Assembly: GCF_003590095.1 (NCBI RefSeq)
Contig: NC_039478.1
Span: 8,990,001-9,054,000, forward strand
Direction of reading: 5' to 3'
Origin: Trichoplusia ni
Taxonomy: Eukaryota; Arthropoda; Insecta; Lepidoptera; Noctuidae
DNA length: 64,000 nucleotides
Positions 38,696 to 49,795 of the stretch are shown here, one piece after another. The stretch's first letter is position 1. Every line of letters begins with the position of its first letter. A program made the translations under genes and the position numbers. The notes under the pieces are model-generated. The model ran no database searches. It was not told the origin of the DNA and saw only the letters and a program-made list of their open reading frames with translations.

Positions 38696-41029
38696 AAATA
38701 AAACAAAATAATCAATCCTCCTCAAGAAAGGCGTTACATTGATGTTATTTGACATTATTGTCTTTTTATCAAACACCACTAAATACCGGAGATTGGAGTT
38801 TCCTTCTGTAAATAATGTTAAAGAGAAGTTTCTATCCCAATTTAAGGTATCAAGGTTCGTTAACCAGACTTTTTCGTGCTGTTTTTTTGTCTTGTTTGTT
38901 TCCTTTAACCAGACTGCCAATAGCGATAGCAGACAATTTGCACTTTGTACGTTTGTACGGTTTTGGACGATGCCCAACATCTAAGGCTTGCAGACAACGG
39001 CTAGACTGCGTCGAAGTCCAGACGTTTGTTGGTATAAACCTTGCATCGAAATTTTTAAATCACAATCTCAAAATAGAACAGAAATAAAACACTCGAGATT
39101 ATTCGAGTCACTTTGAAACAATTCCATATTTGATATCCTGCAAAGTTTTTTGAAATATCTACAAAACCTCCGGCAGTAAAATTTTTCACCCCCCATAACT
39201 TTTTAATCGGTCGACTGATTCTTCGGTCTCATCAAACATGTCTAAGAACACTCACACATAATTCATCTTTAATACAAAACAAACCAAATTGAAATCGCCC
39301 AATCCGTTCACGAGTTTCAATACTTCAGACCGACACTTCAAACTTATAACACCCCTCTTCGTGGGTCGGGGGTTAAAACGCTCAATTTAATGGAAATGAC
39401 ATTTGGTCACGTGACTGATGCATGTCATTTTTTTACTTTAGATGGTGTTTATGGCATTTTTTACTTACACTAAAGATTGACGAAATGTGGCTTGGCTAGA
39501 CAAGCAGGTATCTATTTCGTTCAATTCCATTCGCGACTGATGAATGACAGATAAAGTTAGAAGTAACTATATTTATTTACCCAAATCATTTGTTTATTTT
39601 GTTTCTATCAACAATAGCATCTATTGTTCAATTTACTAATGGATAGACAGTTAGTGCAGTTGTCTTGCAGTGCTCTTGTCCGGTGCAATGGAACGACAGA
39701 TTATATTAGAAAATACTAGATTCAAAATGATAGGATTCGCTGCCTTGACCGCATGGGTAGTTGTTTTTTTGTTTTGTGAGTGAGTGCACTTTCTTTCGAG
39801 ACCTACTTTCGTGGGCAATGCAAGTGCGAATCTTGTTTTTTTTTTGTGACTTTCGCTGTTTTATTCTGGTAAAAAGTAGTTTAATTTATTCAACAACTTC
39901 ATTTTACGATTCAGTGGTAATGTTTTAATTTGAATTGAAAGATTTGCGCAAATTTTTTTCGTGGTCAATTCCATTTCGACAGTTTTCTAAGTAGGGTATA
40001 TTACATGGGCTAGCGTTATTATTACAATTAACGCTTTTGATCCATCAGAAGTCTAATAGAGTCCTTTAAATAAAAAACATATATCTTCTGTCCTACCTTG
40101 ATTTTGTGACTGAAATTACTAACTATGTGACGATCGAGTCACACATGCGGTTCGCACTTGGCCAGAAAACGCAAAGTATAGATGGGACTGGAAAATAAAA
40201 GAGTGGCGTTTGCCTAGCAGTTGGATCAAACCACCACGGGTTGCACATCGGAAGTGCCGACGGAAGTGAAAACTTGAATATTAACGTTGTGTATTTTTTA
40301 TTTTTTGGAATTGTTTTGGAATAACTTTGTCGAATTGATTTCATTATAAAAGTACTATCAGTAGAATTCAGAATTTATTTATATTGCTATCGATGCAGTA
40401 TTGCTCTAAGTCTAATAAGTTTTCGCCTTACGAATTTTCAATCGGCATCACGTTACCCTGACGCGAGTTTAGATGTTTTTACCCATACAAAAAAGTGCTC
40501 TGAGCCGCTAAAGAAGTTTTCACTTCAAAAACATATTTGAAGTTTCTCCTATTTAAAATACAAAATATGCAAGTGCGAGAGCTACAGAAAACAAATGAAC
40601 AGTGAATATCTATCTCCAAACAATGGTATCGTTGAGTATATACTTACTGACATAATATGTGACTTCATTGATGTGTTAGTGATAATGAGGATGACGGATA
40701 ACTAAAATGTATTACTACATTTGTTAACATTTTGTTATTGTTACTGGGCTTGTAAACCTTAGTAATAAATATGAATAAATAACTTTAAGCTATTTTTTAA
40801 TGTTGGATGCTTTTAGCTATGGTCGAATGTTTTACGTAAGGTTAGGTCATCAGTCAAAATTTTCGCAGTACTCCGAGGTAGCGTGGCCGTTTGCCTCCCA
40901 ACTATAAGGAAAAAAGCATTCTGGCGGTTGTTGCCGGCGAGAGTTGGGCATGTATTTGCCCTCCCCAGGGCGAAGGAAGTCTTTTTTTATAGTAACTATC
41001 GTGAAACCAATTCATTATTAAATGATGTA

Positions 41030-41129
41030 ACGGTTTACTCACGCGTATTTAGCGGGAGTGCCCGACTAGTTTCGGACCCATCCGGAGTCCTTAATCATCT
41101 GCTCGCGGGGAGGGGTCGCGAGTCGAACT
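41030..41129 (+). repeat. Unnamed interspersed repeat (CCCGACTAGTTTCGG family), copy 4, longest
   Basis: Has the left end CGGTTTACTCACGCGTATTT, then GTGCCCGACTAGTTTCGGAC, CCGGAGTCCTTAATCAT and GGGTCGCGAGTCGAAC. It is the most complete copy and defines a ~100-bp unit. Confidence 0.65.
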
Positions 41130-41460
41130 GCCGACCGGCTAGTATATACAGTGCATAATACTCAGATGTTGTCTTTGTTTACTCATATTACACAATAATC
41201 CTTTCTCCTAATAATTCACACGATAAAACAACAGGTTTTATTACAATAATTATACCGATCGTCTAACAAGTTAATTTGATTATAATAGCCGTTTCACAGC
41301 CGTGTATCGTGAGCTAGTGTCAACTTGGGAACAGATTTTCCCGACAATCAGTTTCGTTAAGATAAGCTGTATCAGCTTTGAAGGTAAAGAACTATTAAAC
41401 TTCAATTGTTATGGTGTCCTCATGAAAAACAAGCAACATATTGGCCTATTTTTATTTGCT

Positions 41461-41585
41461 TTGGCGGGGAGTTCTCATGGATACCCGCTCCCTCGGTGAA
41501 AGAACGGATAGTGTCAGACTCTTACTGACTAAACCTGAACCGCCATGCTATGTCATCCGCGTTTTTGTGACGGCGTATGGCAGTG
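41461..41585 (+). repeat. Unnamed interspersed repeat (GACT..TGACTAAACCTGAAC family), copy 3
   Basis: Has TACCCGCTCCCTCGG, then GTGTCAGACTCTTACTGACT and AAACCTGAACCGCCATGCTA. This is the forward equivalent of 30189-30300. Confidence 0.55.
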
Positions 41586-42059
41586 CGTTGCTATCCTTCA
41601 TACTACATATTTATTTATACTACATATATATTATGCATAATTGTTTTCCACAAAACTGCAAGGTTTATGATTGAAGATCTCTAGAATATATATGCCAATG
41701 GCTTTAGACACCATCATGGTAGCTATTAGATGTATTTGTGGCTATAAGAAGTGGTAATACTATATCACTTCTTGATTGTTTAAAAACCTTTTGTTAAAAA
41801 GTGACAGACGATCTGCATCTTACACCAAGTCGCGATGCAGATTCAGTCGATAGCAGACAGCCTTGATCTGTTGTACGATTTCATCCAATTATACTCATTG
41901 GTTAATAGCTGGAGTCATGCGTAGAGAGGTGGATATTGACTGAATTTCTTGTAATTTTTTATGATAATTGTCATTTCGTAAAGAAGATTTCTTTCACTTA
42001 GTTAGTAATCTTATTTTGCTCAAAAATACGAAGCATCCTAGGTAGTAAACCTACTTTGA

Positions 42060-42225
42060 CTGTACGGATAGCCGAGTGGTTGAGGTCACCGACTATGCGC
42101 TTCGTGTCGCAGGTTCGACCCTCGTGTAGGACAAGTATTAGTGTGATTCACGTTTTTGCTCTGAGTCTTGTCTTTCTGCAAGTGACTTGAATGTTTGTGA
42201 AATCCACTCGCGACAAAAGGAGTCG
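42060..42225 (+). repeat. tRNA-derived SINE (family B), best forward copy
   Basis: The head at 42062-42132 is tRNA-like, with an A box GATAGCCGAGTGGTTG and a B box GCAGGTTCGACCCTC. The body carries GTGACTTGAATGTTTGTGAA and CGCGACA. The ends of the tRNA-like part do not pair as an acceptor stem, so it is not a tRNA gene. Confidence 0.75.
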
Positions 42226-42954
42226 TTTTCAAAATTATAAAAATAAATAGATTATAGCAAATATTTGAGATTTGATAGCATCATTAACAAGACTCGTTTT
42301 AAGATTACCTGACTGAATGAACTAGCTAATGTACATAAATCACTCAACACAAAATCCTCGTATGTAATCCATTAAACTTTTATGCTTAAGAATCTGTTCC
42401 GAAACAAGAATTTCGTGTTCTTTACGCATCTTAGTATTCGCTATAGTATTTAAATGGACAGGAAACGATCGCTTTTTCTTTAATGAAAATAACTTGTTCC
42501 TCGATACACTTTCGTTGGTAACATTGAGGCATCTCATCAATGCGACTTCCAAGTCACACGAACTCATCTGGTTTTACCGTCATTGAATATACTGTTACTC
42601 GGCGCGTCATCGAAAAACTGAGAGTCGGTTGTAAATATTACGGTGTACAAATTGCAATCTTACTTTGTGATTTATAAGATACATTTTTGGTCGAGTGCTA
42701 GTAATGTTGATTTTTTTCGTACAAGCTGTTTCATAAATTACGATCTCCTCAGTTTTACTCCATTCATTGGTTATAAATGAACAAATTATTGATCAATCTC
42801 AATATTTAGATTACATATAACTGTTCACTATTCCCTATCGCGGTCGCTTGATGATTTTGCCGATCTATTATCAGTTGGTTTAACCTTCATGCCCATTGAG
42901 CCGTATCGATCAGATTTTTGCTACAAATCACTAAAATTACTTTATCGTTCACAG

Positions 42955-44166
42955 GTCCGACGATCGCTAAAATTGCGGGGCAGACGCAAGGAAAAGGAGA
43001 AACTGCCGTCGGGGATAACAGCTGACTACACGGCTTCGCTGTTCGCTCATCTGGAACAAGACTCAAACTACTCCAATTACCCGCTCATACCTACCTCGGG
43101 GTCCAACTCAAATCTAAGTGACGAAAATAACCATGTCTCGCCGGGATACCCCGCGACCCATACCTGGAGCAAGAAGGAAGGAGTCTTGCAGTCTGACAGC
43201 TCAGAAACGTCCTTAAACTCCTTGAATAATCCCAACAATGTGAACACCAGCCCTCGACAGCCACCGAATCTACCTCCTATACCCCCACGTCCTCCAAAGC
43301 GTGGCATCCTCAAAGGTCCACGCCTTAGCAACACTAGTTCAAATTCTGTAGAAAACAATGTCCAAAGTACCGACGCTGTTGACAACGTCAACGGTCAGGA
43401 CGTCAACCTGCTCGCGAGGAACACGCAGCAGAATGAGATCATATCATACGGCATCCCGCCTTCTAAGAGCACCTCGTCAAGCGACGACATGCAGCACATA
43501 CAGAACTTTACCAAAAAGGTCATCCACAGTCCCGTGGAGACTCAGTACAAAAATTACAAGAATAATGCTAATAACCCGTCGATAACGACTCAAGATGTCG
43601 ATGAGGTACCAAAGACGAATGGGAACAGCTACATTGGCGTGACGTCAACGTCACCCAGTGCTGATTCCCTAACCGATACTACGACTAACTCTTCGTTCGC
43701 CACTCCGCCGTTTTCTACCTCACCAGTTGGCGAGTCCCAAGGGTTCCACCGATGGTCCAGGACCAGTAATTTCGATGACGTGTACTTACCGCTACCGGCT
43801 TTATCGCCTCTTAAGCTCCCTAAGCCAAGAGTACTGACTATTCAACGTCAGAAGGCTCCAAGAAACGACTTTGGATTCAGTCTTCGCAGAGCCATGGTTC
43901 AGGAGAGAATCTTCATAGGGGATATCAATGGACATGACACGTTCCTTATGAACGGCGACAACAAATGCAGTCATGTCGGTATGATCAGTAAATTGACCTT
44001 CAAGGCTGTAATACTAGCTGAACCTGGTTCATACCCGGGCGCCAGTGAGACGGGACTGTTGCCCGGTGACAGACTGCTAGAAGTAAACAGCGTGAACGTA
44101 GAAGAGAAGAGCCGAGAGGAAGTCATTGACCTCATCAAGAGCAGTCAAGATTCAGTCACGATTAAG
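42955..44166 (+). CDS. Mhcl: Class XVIII myosin, linker and PDZ exon (residues 58-461)
   Basis: A 404-codon exon, phase 0 at both ends, from the acceptor ATCGTTCACAG to the donor AAG|GTGGGT. It starts VRRSLKLRGRRKEKEK, continuing the basic N-terminus of MYO18A. A long Asn/Ser/Thr-rich, probably disordered segment follows. A proline-rich patch at residues 160-179 contains PPIPPRPPK (SH3-ligand-like) and RGILKG. The PDZ domain starts near residue 350. It has carboxylate-loop GFSLRR (364-369), FKAVILAEPG, GLLPGDRLLEVN (424-435) and VNVEEKSREEVIDLIKSS, all matching the MYO18A PDZ (GFSLRR, GLVPGDRLVEIN, NVESKSRDEI). A segment of roughly 20-30 residues between the GFSLRR strand and FKAVILAEPG is longer than in vertebrates. 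The frame upstream of 42955 and after 44166 is intron read-through. Confidence 0.93.
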
Positions 44167-44777
44167 GTGGGTTTCTTTATGATTTTTATTGGGTTAGGAA
44201 TTTAAATGCTTAGATTTTTTATTGATAGTTAGTTCATGATTTAATTATTCATTCCATTTTTTTTATACAACCGCCTTAGCTTAGTTGGTCAAACCCGATG
44301 CCAAGCCTAACACCAGGTGTGGAATGCCATTGTAACGTTATTTTGCACATAAAAGTCGTATAATTTGATAGTTATACAGATCTAGAAACACTAGTTTATT
44401 ACTTGGTAACACTATTATTACAGTTACTGTTTAATAGTATCTCAGTCGTGACTCATAAAATTGTGTAAATCGTTTTTTTTTTTCGGTTGCAGTCATTAAA
44501 TTAACGGTTGTACACAAGAGGAATAGACCGTAGATACTTTACTTATGTTTTTTTCTTTTTTTTGACTAGGAAATTAAACAGCTTAGCTCTTCCAGTAGTG
44601 TTATTGTTGAAGCTGTGGTCAAGTCTACTTATAATATTATTTATCGTAAAAAAAAGGACGTTGTATTTATAATAAACTTTCCATTTAATTAATCTACATA
44701 GTCCCGGCAATATTTTATTCGTAAACGTGTTATGAATCTTTTTACAAATCGGTTAAATATTTTAAAGTAATCGTGAT

Positions 44778-44823
44778 ATAGAAGTTAAAACCAATTTATC
44801 TAATATTGGTTTTTAACTTCTAT
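44778..44823. repeat. 18-bp inverted repeat with one bulge
   Basis: The arms 44778-44795 and 44805-44823 are reverse complements apart from one extra T, with a 9-base loop. In RNA this would be a compact stem-loop within the myosin intron. Confidence 0.75.
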
Positions 44824-45295
44824 GTAATGTATACAATACCGGCCTCTCTACCTTTCCTTAGCCAGTACAAGTAAACAAACAAAAAAACTCTTAAGCTTTT
44901 AAATGTTACGAGTAGTATAAAAAAGTATATGTATAATGATTAAGTAGGCCTAGGTATAAGTAAGCCTATGCTAATAGATAAGGCTAATAAATATGAATAG
45001 GCTGAATAGAAAGTGGCAAATTAATGGTATTGTTTAGTGATCATAACCTGTTGTGCTTGCCAGTATCATTTCTAAAACCATAGATATTATTAGACCATAG
45101 TTCGATAGCGTAGGAGCCTACGCCAAGTTGAAAGCAATTATTAGAAACTCCTTAACGATTGTTATTATGATGATCAAAACACTTACTGCTGCCAACTTTT
45201 ACGAAATTCTATCTTTTTTTAATGAGGCAGGGGAACTGATAGTCCTTGTCAAGGTTTTGACATATTACATTTTTTATAACCTCGAATCCTCTTAG

Positions 45296-45585
45296 ATCAT
45301 CGGCCTAACTTTTTCTCCACTATGTCGCATTCCGATCTAATAGGATTCAGCTAACTACCAGTTTTTTCAAGGAGCGACTGCCTATCTGACCTCCTCAACA
45401 ACACCATACCGCTTAAACTGGTTGTCAGACATTCTATCTTCAGGTTATCTGTAACGACTGTCAAAGATGTAGGAATAACAGCCGGGACTCACCATTTTTC
45501 GTGCCTTTCGTAACACGGAGGAGCTCGTTATGAAAAAGATGGTCACCGATCTACGGACCAACCGCGTCAAGCGTAGTTTCTCGTG
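45296..45585 (-). repeat. 5S rRNA-derived SINE, reverse copy
   Basis: The minus strand reads CGCTTGACGCGGTTGGTCCG and GTAGATCGGTGACCATC (5S C box), then the same body as 7107-7463, including GGAATAACAGCC-type and GCAGTCGCTCCTTG sequences on the appropriate strand. It is more decayed at the tail (GAAAAAGTTAGGCCGATGA). Confidence 0.7.
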
Positions 45586-46725
45586 TTACAATATTTTATT
45601 ATGTAGCTCTGTTACCTAATTATTATCTGTTACCTAGATATGGCTGCTCCAATTAATAACAAACTTAGCACACGCGAACTGTCACGGTCTCAATATATTT
45701 GTGTTATTGTAACAAATCACCGCTATTGTTCTTTAATTAAACAATCTATGCTTGTCTGTCATTTGAAAATGTTTAAGTTTCATTTGCCTAGGGACTAAAC
45801 TCAGTCTAATGCATACATGATATTAAACAATCTCTATCTCTAAACACTTGATAATGTTTAGAGATAAATAAATTTGGCAACTAAAGTGTCACATTAATTA
45901 TGTATGAAATAATTATTTATCACAATTTACTCAAAGAAACGATAAATGCATTTGTAATGACTTCTTTTAGGTACTATTACGACATTTTTGCATGTGATAG
46001 TATAATTTGACATAACAATTTTTACGGAACATTAAAGCACAGACGTAACATCATACAGCCAACCATAGATAAAATCTAACCCTAGTCCCGAGTGGTTCCT
46101 ATCATAGAGCACGTGCATACAACTTTCTCCCGCTCGCACCGATGTTTACAAGAAAAACCACTTTCAAGTTCGATTTGTGCTCATGTATATTTATTTACAT
46201 TTGTGTAACATTGATGACTTACTGGCTGAATGATTGACATACCTCGTTATGACTCACTGAGTAAAAGTAAAGTTTTGTTTACGAAATTAGAAATTTGAAA
46301 TTGGAATGCGTATGCGTTTTGTTTCTAAATGCTGTAATTTGATTTAATGAGAATGTTTGAATGAGTGAATATAGATTTAAATTCGTTTATCAATGGTGTA
46401 CGTGCCAAGCTACTATTTGCTTGTTAAATTATATTTAATGTTATAAGACTTACAATTATTTTCTTGCTTTAGGATTACCATAATTATTCATGAGATTAGT
46501 GCAAACGTTTGACATAAAAAAAACCGATCCGCTTAATAATAAATTAAATCGTGATGCTTATTAAGTCTTAATTTTTCCTCGCTAGTATTAATTCCTAAAT
46601 ATATTAGATGTGTATTTATTTACGACAAAAATACCTTACCACAAAATAATTTGCTTTAATTTACTCTGACAGCCAACAGGGTTGCCACCCTTACCAGACG
46701 TTACTTCAAATGGTAATTTTCCCAG

Positions 46726-46863
46726 GTGCAACCGGTAGCGGAGCTATGCGAGCTGTCCCGGCGGAGGGCGGCTGACGGAGGAGGGGACGTGGACCTGTCA
46801 GATAGTAACGTGAGGGGGGGCACCCTCAGCAGGTCAGGCAGTCGGAGATTCACTACGTCACAG
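46726..46863 (+). CDS. Mhcl: Class XVIII myosin, exon after the PDZ domain (residues 462-507)
   Basis: A short exon of 46 codons, phase 0 at both ends, with acceptor TTTTCCCAG and donor CAG|GTATGT. It reads VQPVAELCELSRRRAAD and then a Gly/Asp/Ser-rich stretch ending RRFTTSQ. VQPVAELCELSR directly continues the PDZ-ending VTIK, as VQPIPELSELSR follows the PDZ in vertebrate MYO18A. That fixes both the exon and its frame. The next expected segment (the start of the SH3-like and motor region) is not found before 64000, so the following intron is at least 17.1 kb. A 138-nt symmetric exon could be skipped without a frameshift. Confidence 0.88.
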
Positions 46864-47048
46864 GTATGTTGATTTTATAGTTATGTTTTTATAATAATAT
46901 GCAGATTGAATATGTTTTGTGTATTTTTAATGTCGATACAGGGTGTTGTTAAATTCTGACTGGTAGGTTCCTTTGTCGCGTCTTTGATAGAGGATTGCAT
47001 AGAAAATTATCAAAATTATGAATTTTCAATAGGTACCTATATCTTTTG

Positions 47049-47098
47049 TGTGGAAGAGAGATGCCGCTCTACGAAATGTATTACTCTGTCCCGCTTCC
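47049..47098 (+). repeat. ~50-bp quasi-palindromic repeat, copy 5
   Basis: Closest to the family consensus: starts GTGGAAGAGAGATGCCGCTC, then ATGTATTACTCTGTC, and ends CCGCTTCCA. It lies about 190 bases downstream of the last myosin exon in the window, inside the intron. Confidence 0.55.
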
Positions 47099-47871
47099 AA
47101 AATCTTATTATTTACTATTATTTTAAGACGTGGTGGACGATATGCGTTATTGCGGATTGTGGAACCCCGGCCTTAGATAATGAACAACATTATACATAGA
47201 TTGCGTGATCACAAGTAACTTATTAACATTAATTACTTTTTATTCGAGTTTGTTCAAAATAATTAGTGTTGCAACAACTTGTCGACAAATCTTTTATGAT
47301 ATTGAATTTTCAATGACGTAATTATGATCATAACTTAGCAATTTTTTTTATCATATGAGTTTGGTCTACTGTTTCTAAAGCTTAATTAATACATTGTTAT
47401 TCGTGGAACGTTTACCTATTAGATAACTGTTATTGCTCTTACTATGATATATATAAACCTATATATATAAACCTATTTTAAGAAAAGGACACTTGTTACA
47501 CACTGTTTGAAATGTCTGTGTGTCTCTACATTGTCCTTGAGAATGACAAGGTGAACATGACTCTAAAGAGCGTCATTTTGCTGTGTGCCATTCTATAATC
47601 ACTTAATTAATTGACACTTAATTATAAAAAAGAAATGAAAATAAATTTGGTCCCCTTCTCGAAGTACCTACCTAACATTTTGAGATTAAATCCTGCTTAA
47701 GCGTAAAATTAAAATTTACATTTAAGTTCACATTACCCAATTAAAATACAGTATTTATGAATAATTATCAAAAAAGCAGTTTATCGAATGACAGGCCCTT
47801 TTTACCTCAATTATCGAACAAGTTTAAACTTTTTCGTAAAAACCTTCTTAATTAATAACTTTTTGACAGTA

Positions 47872-48131
47872 GTAGTCTGGCCGAATATTTTGCTAGTTGT
47901 ATGTATTTTTATTGACACCTTAAAAAATAATAAAAAAACAAATATTTCGTCCAAAAAATAAAATATATTTTTTTAGTGTGAGCAACCCTTGTCGTTTAGG
48001 GGTATGAAAAATAGATGTTAGTCGATTCTCAGACCTACTGAATACGCATATAAAATTTGGTAAAAATCGGTTAAGCCGTTTCGGAGGAGTACGGTAACTA
48101 ACATCGTGACACGGGAATTTTATATATTAGA
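47872..48131 (-). mobile_element. Helitron-like element, subtype 3, copy 2
   Basis: Nearly identical to 35093-35374 over about 230 bases, with its 5' end TCTAATATATAAAATTCCCG at 48131. The CTAG terminus and about 30 bases near it are altered or deleted, so this copy is 3' truncated. Confidence 0.6.
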
Positions 48132-49084
48132 TATTAGATTGGACATTCGCTTCAAGCCTTCTGACTTCGTTATCAATTTTGTAACTGACGGTCTAGATAA
48201 TTGCAAATGACGTACTAGACCTAATTTCTAGGGTTCGTAGTAACTGGTAAATGTAAGCAAAGGTAATTGTTAAAAATAGAATGGAATTTTAAGAGAGATT
48301 TTGGGATTCAGTACAGTATTGAAGGGTCTTGTAAGCTCGAGTCAAAGTATACATAATATATGTGACGAGAAAAGAAAATAGAAACTAACATTATCAAAAG
48401 GAGAGGTATAACCTAACCGCGGGATTAAAAGACTAGGGCAGTTTAAAACTATTCGCAAACATATTCGTGTTTAAAGAAGAACGACAGGATATTTGACCCA
48501 CTATTGGAAAAACAGTACAGAGGCACTTTTAAATACTATGTACATAAATACGAAATAAAGCTTAACGTTTTAAAGCGCAAAATCTTGATAAACGATTTTA
48601 GATTAAGATCTCTAAGTTTATAAATCAATTTCGTGATATAATGAGCTATTTCATAACTTACATAGTCATGCAATACGTTGCATGCACGCATACTCAGTGC
48701 ATGTTCTAACTAGCATAAAGACATACATTATGCGTACAATCAACCGCATATAAGAAACAGTTTAAAATTGAGAGTTAGGAGTCAATGAAGATTGAAAAAT
48801 CTTAATTTAGACGATGTTTTAGAGACTCCGCATAAAAAAGCAGTTTAAAAAGCCGGTTAAGTACGAGTCGGACTCGCAGCATAGGGTTCCATACAGAGTC
48901 TAAATAAAAGGAAAGTGGTGCGCTGACTGTCCGTCAGTCCGTCCGTCACCAGTCTTTAGCTCATGATCCATGATGCTGTTGAAATTTTCACGGATGATGA
49001 TTTCTGCTGCCGTTGCCGTATTAATCCCGATTTTATTATTTAAAAATACGACAGTTTGTAATTTACTCCTTGTGCCGTGGTGTA

Positions 49085-49230
49085 TTTGACAAACATATAA
49101 ATCACTGGCACAAACACACCCAGACCTAGAACAAACATTTGTGGATCACACAAATGTTTGTCCTACGCGGGGATCGAAACCGCGACACGACGCGCACAGT
49201 GACTTCAACCACTTGACTATCCGTCCAGCC
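49085..49230 (-). repeat. tRNA-derived SINE (family B), reverse copy
   Basis: Minus-strand head ACGGATAGTCAAGTGGTTGA-like with a B box GGTTTCGATCCCC. The body includes a short inverted AACATTTGTG/CACAAATGTT pair. It is adjacent to a Helitron-like 3' end (GTCCGCGGGCTAAAGCTAG|T) at about 49258-49290. Confidence 0.7.
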
Positions 49231-49629
49231 AATGTTCCCGTGGGATAATTTTCGACCTGTAGCGGGCGGGTCCGCGGGCTAAAGCTAGTCTATAGCTAAA
49301 CTATAATACAGTACACCTAGTGCGGTCGATTGTACAGCACATGCACTGGATAGGGTTACATCATGGTTGCGTATGTCAAAACAATGTGTTGAAGCGAGCG
49401 ATTGGCGCCAATGATCTGTGCTAGGGTTGGCAGGTGTTATATATCGATTGTCTTGGTTTAAACTAGGTTAGATTATATCGTTTTTATTTTAATAAGTGTT
49501 GAATGAAAATATGAGTCAGTTATTTCATTGTGACTTTAAGTGTAGGGTTGGCGTTAGGAAAAATGTGAATTATATTAAAACTTTTACGCAACGCCATCTA
49601 GTCACAAAATATGAAAAGCTTGTTTTACG

Positions 49630-49795
49630 AGTAGGTACCAGACAAGTGATAAACATATTAAAGATACATTTCACTAAGAAACAGAATAAATGATCGTGCT
49701 CATCACCCAAACATTTGTCTTGGGTGGGAACCGTACTTACGACCTCCAGTATAGCAGTCAGGGCCGCTAACCACTAGACCAATAAGCCAGTCGAA
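49630..49795 (-). repeat. tRNA-derived SINE (family A), copy 2
   Basis: Minus-strand head with GGTCTAGTGGTTAGCGGCCC and a degenerate B box. The same tail as 1870-2055 (ACCAGACAAGTGATAAAC at about 49637). Confidence 0.7.

Larger units (their letters stand above)
30091..42954 (+). other. Myosin intron between N-terminal and PDZ exons (12.9 kb)
   Basis: Bounded by the donor GTGAGT at 30091 and the acceptor TTCACAG ending at 42954. It contains no supported exon. It holds Helitron-like elements (32.4 and 35.1 kb), repeats (33.1, 37.4, 38.6, 41.0 and 41.5 kb) and a SINE (42.1 kb). A stretch at 39110-39375 with CACCCCCCATAACTTTTTAATCGG looks like a degraded interspersed repeat. A CpG-rich spot at 40870-40980 is unassigned. 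Confidence 0.75.
44167..46725 (+). other. Myosin intron after the PDZ exon (2.6 kb)
   Basis: Runs from the donor GTGGGT to the acceptor AATTTTCCCAG. It holds a near-perfect inverted repeat at 44778-44823 and a reverse 5S-SINE at 45296-45585. I see no other exon. Confidence 0.8.

Noticed and set aside
38609..39087. Overlapping open frames on both strands (123 and 90 codons)
   Set aside because: They overlap each other and a repeat fragment, and show no domain and no supporting splice sites.
40883..41158. 91-codon forward frame
   Set aside because: Its second half is the CCCGACTAGTTTCGG repeat. The rest has no recognisable similarity.
42062..42132. tRNA gene
   Set aside because: The A and B boxes are present but the acceptor ends do not pair, and the unit continues into a repeated SINE body.
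43077..43391. 104-codon minus-strand frame inside the PDZ exon
   Set aside because: It is an antisense shadow of a clearly coding exon, with no recognisable domain.
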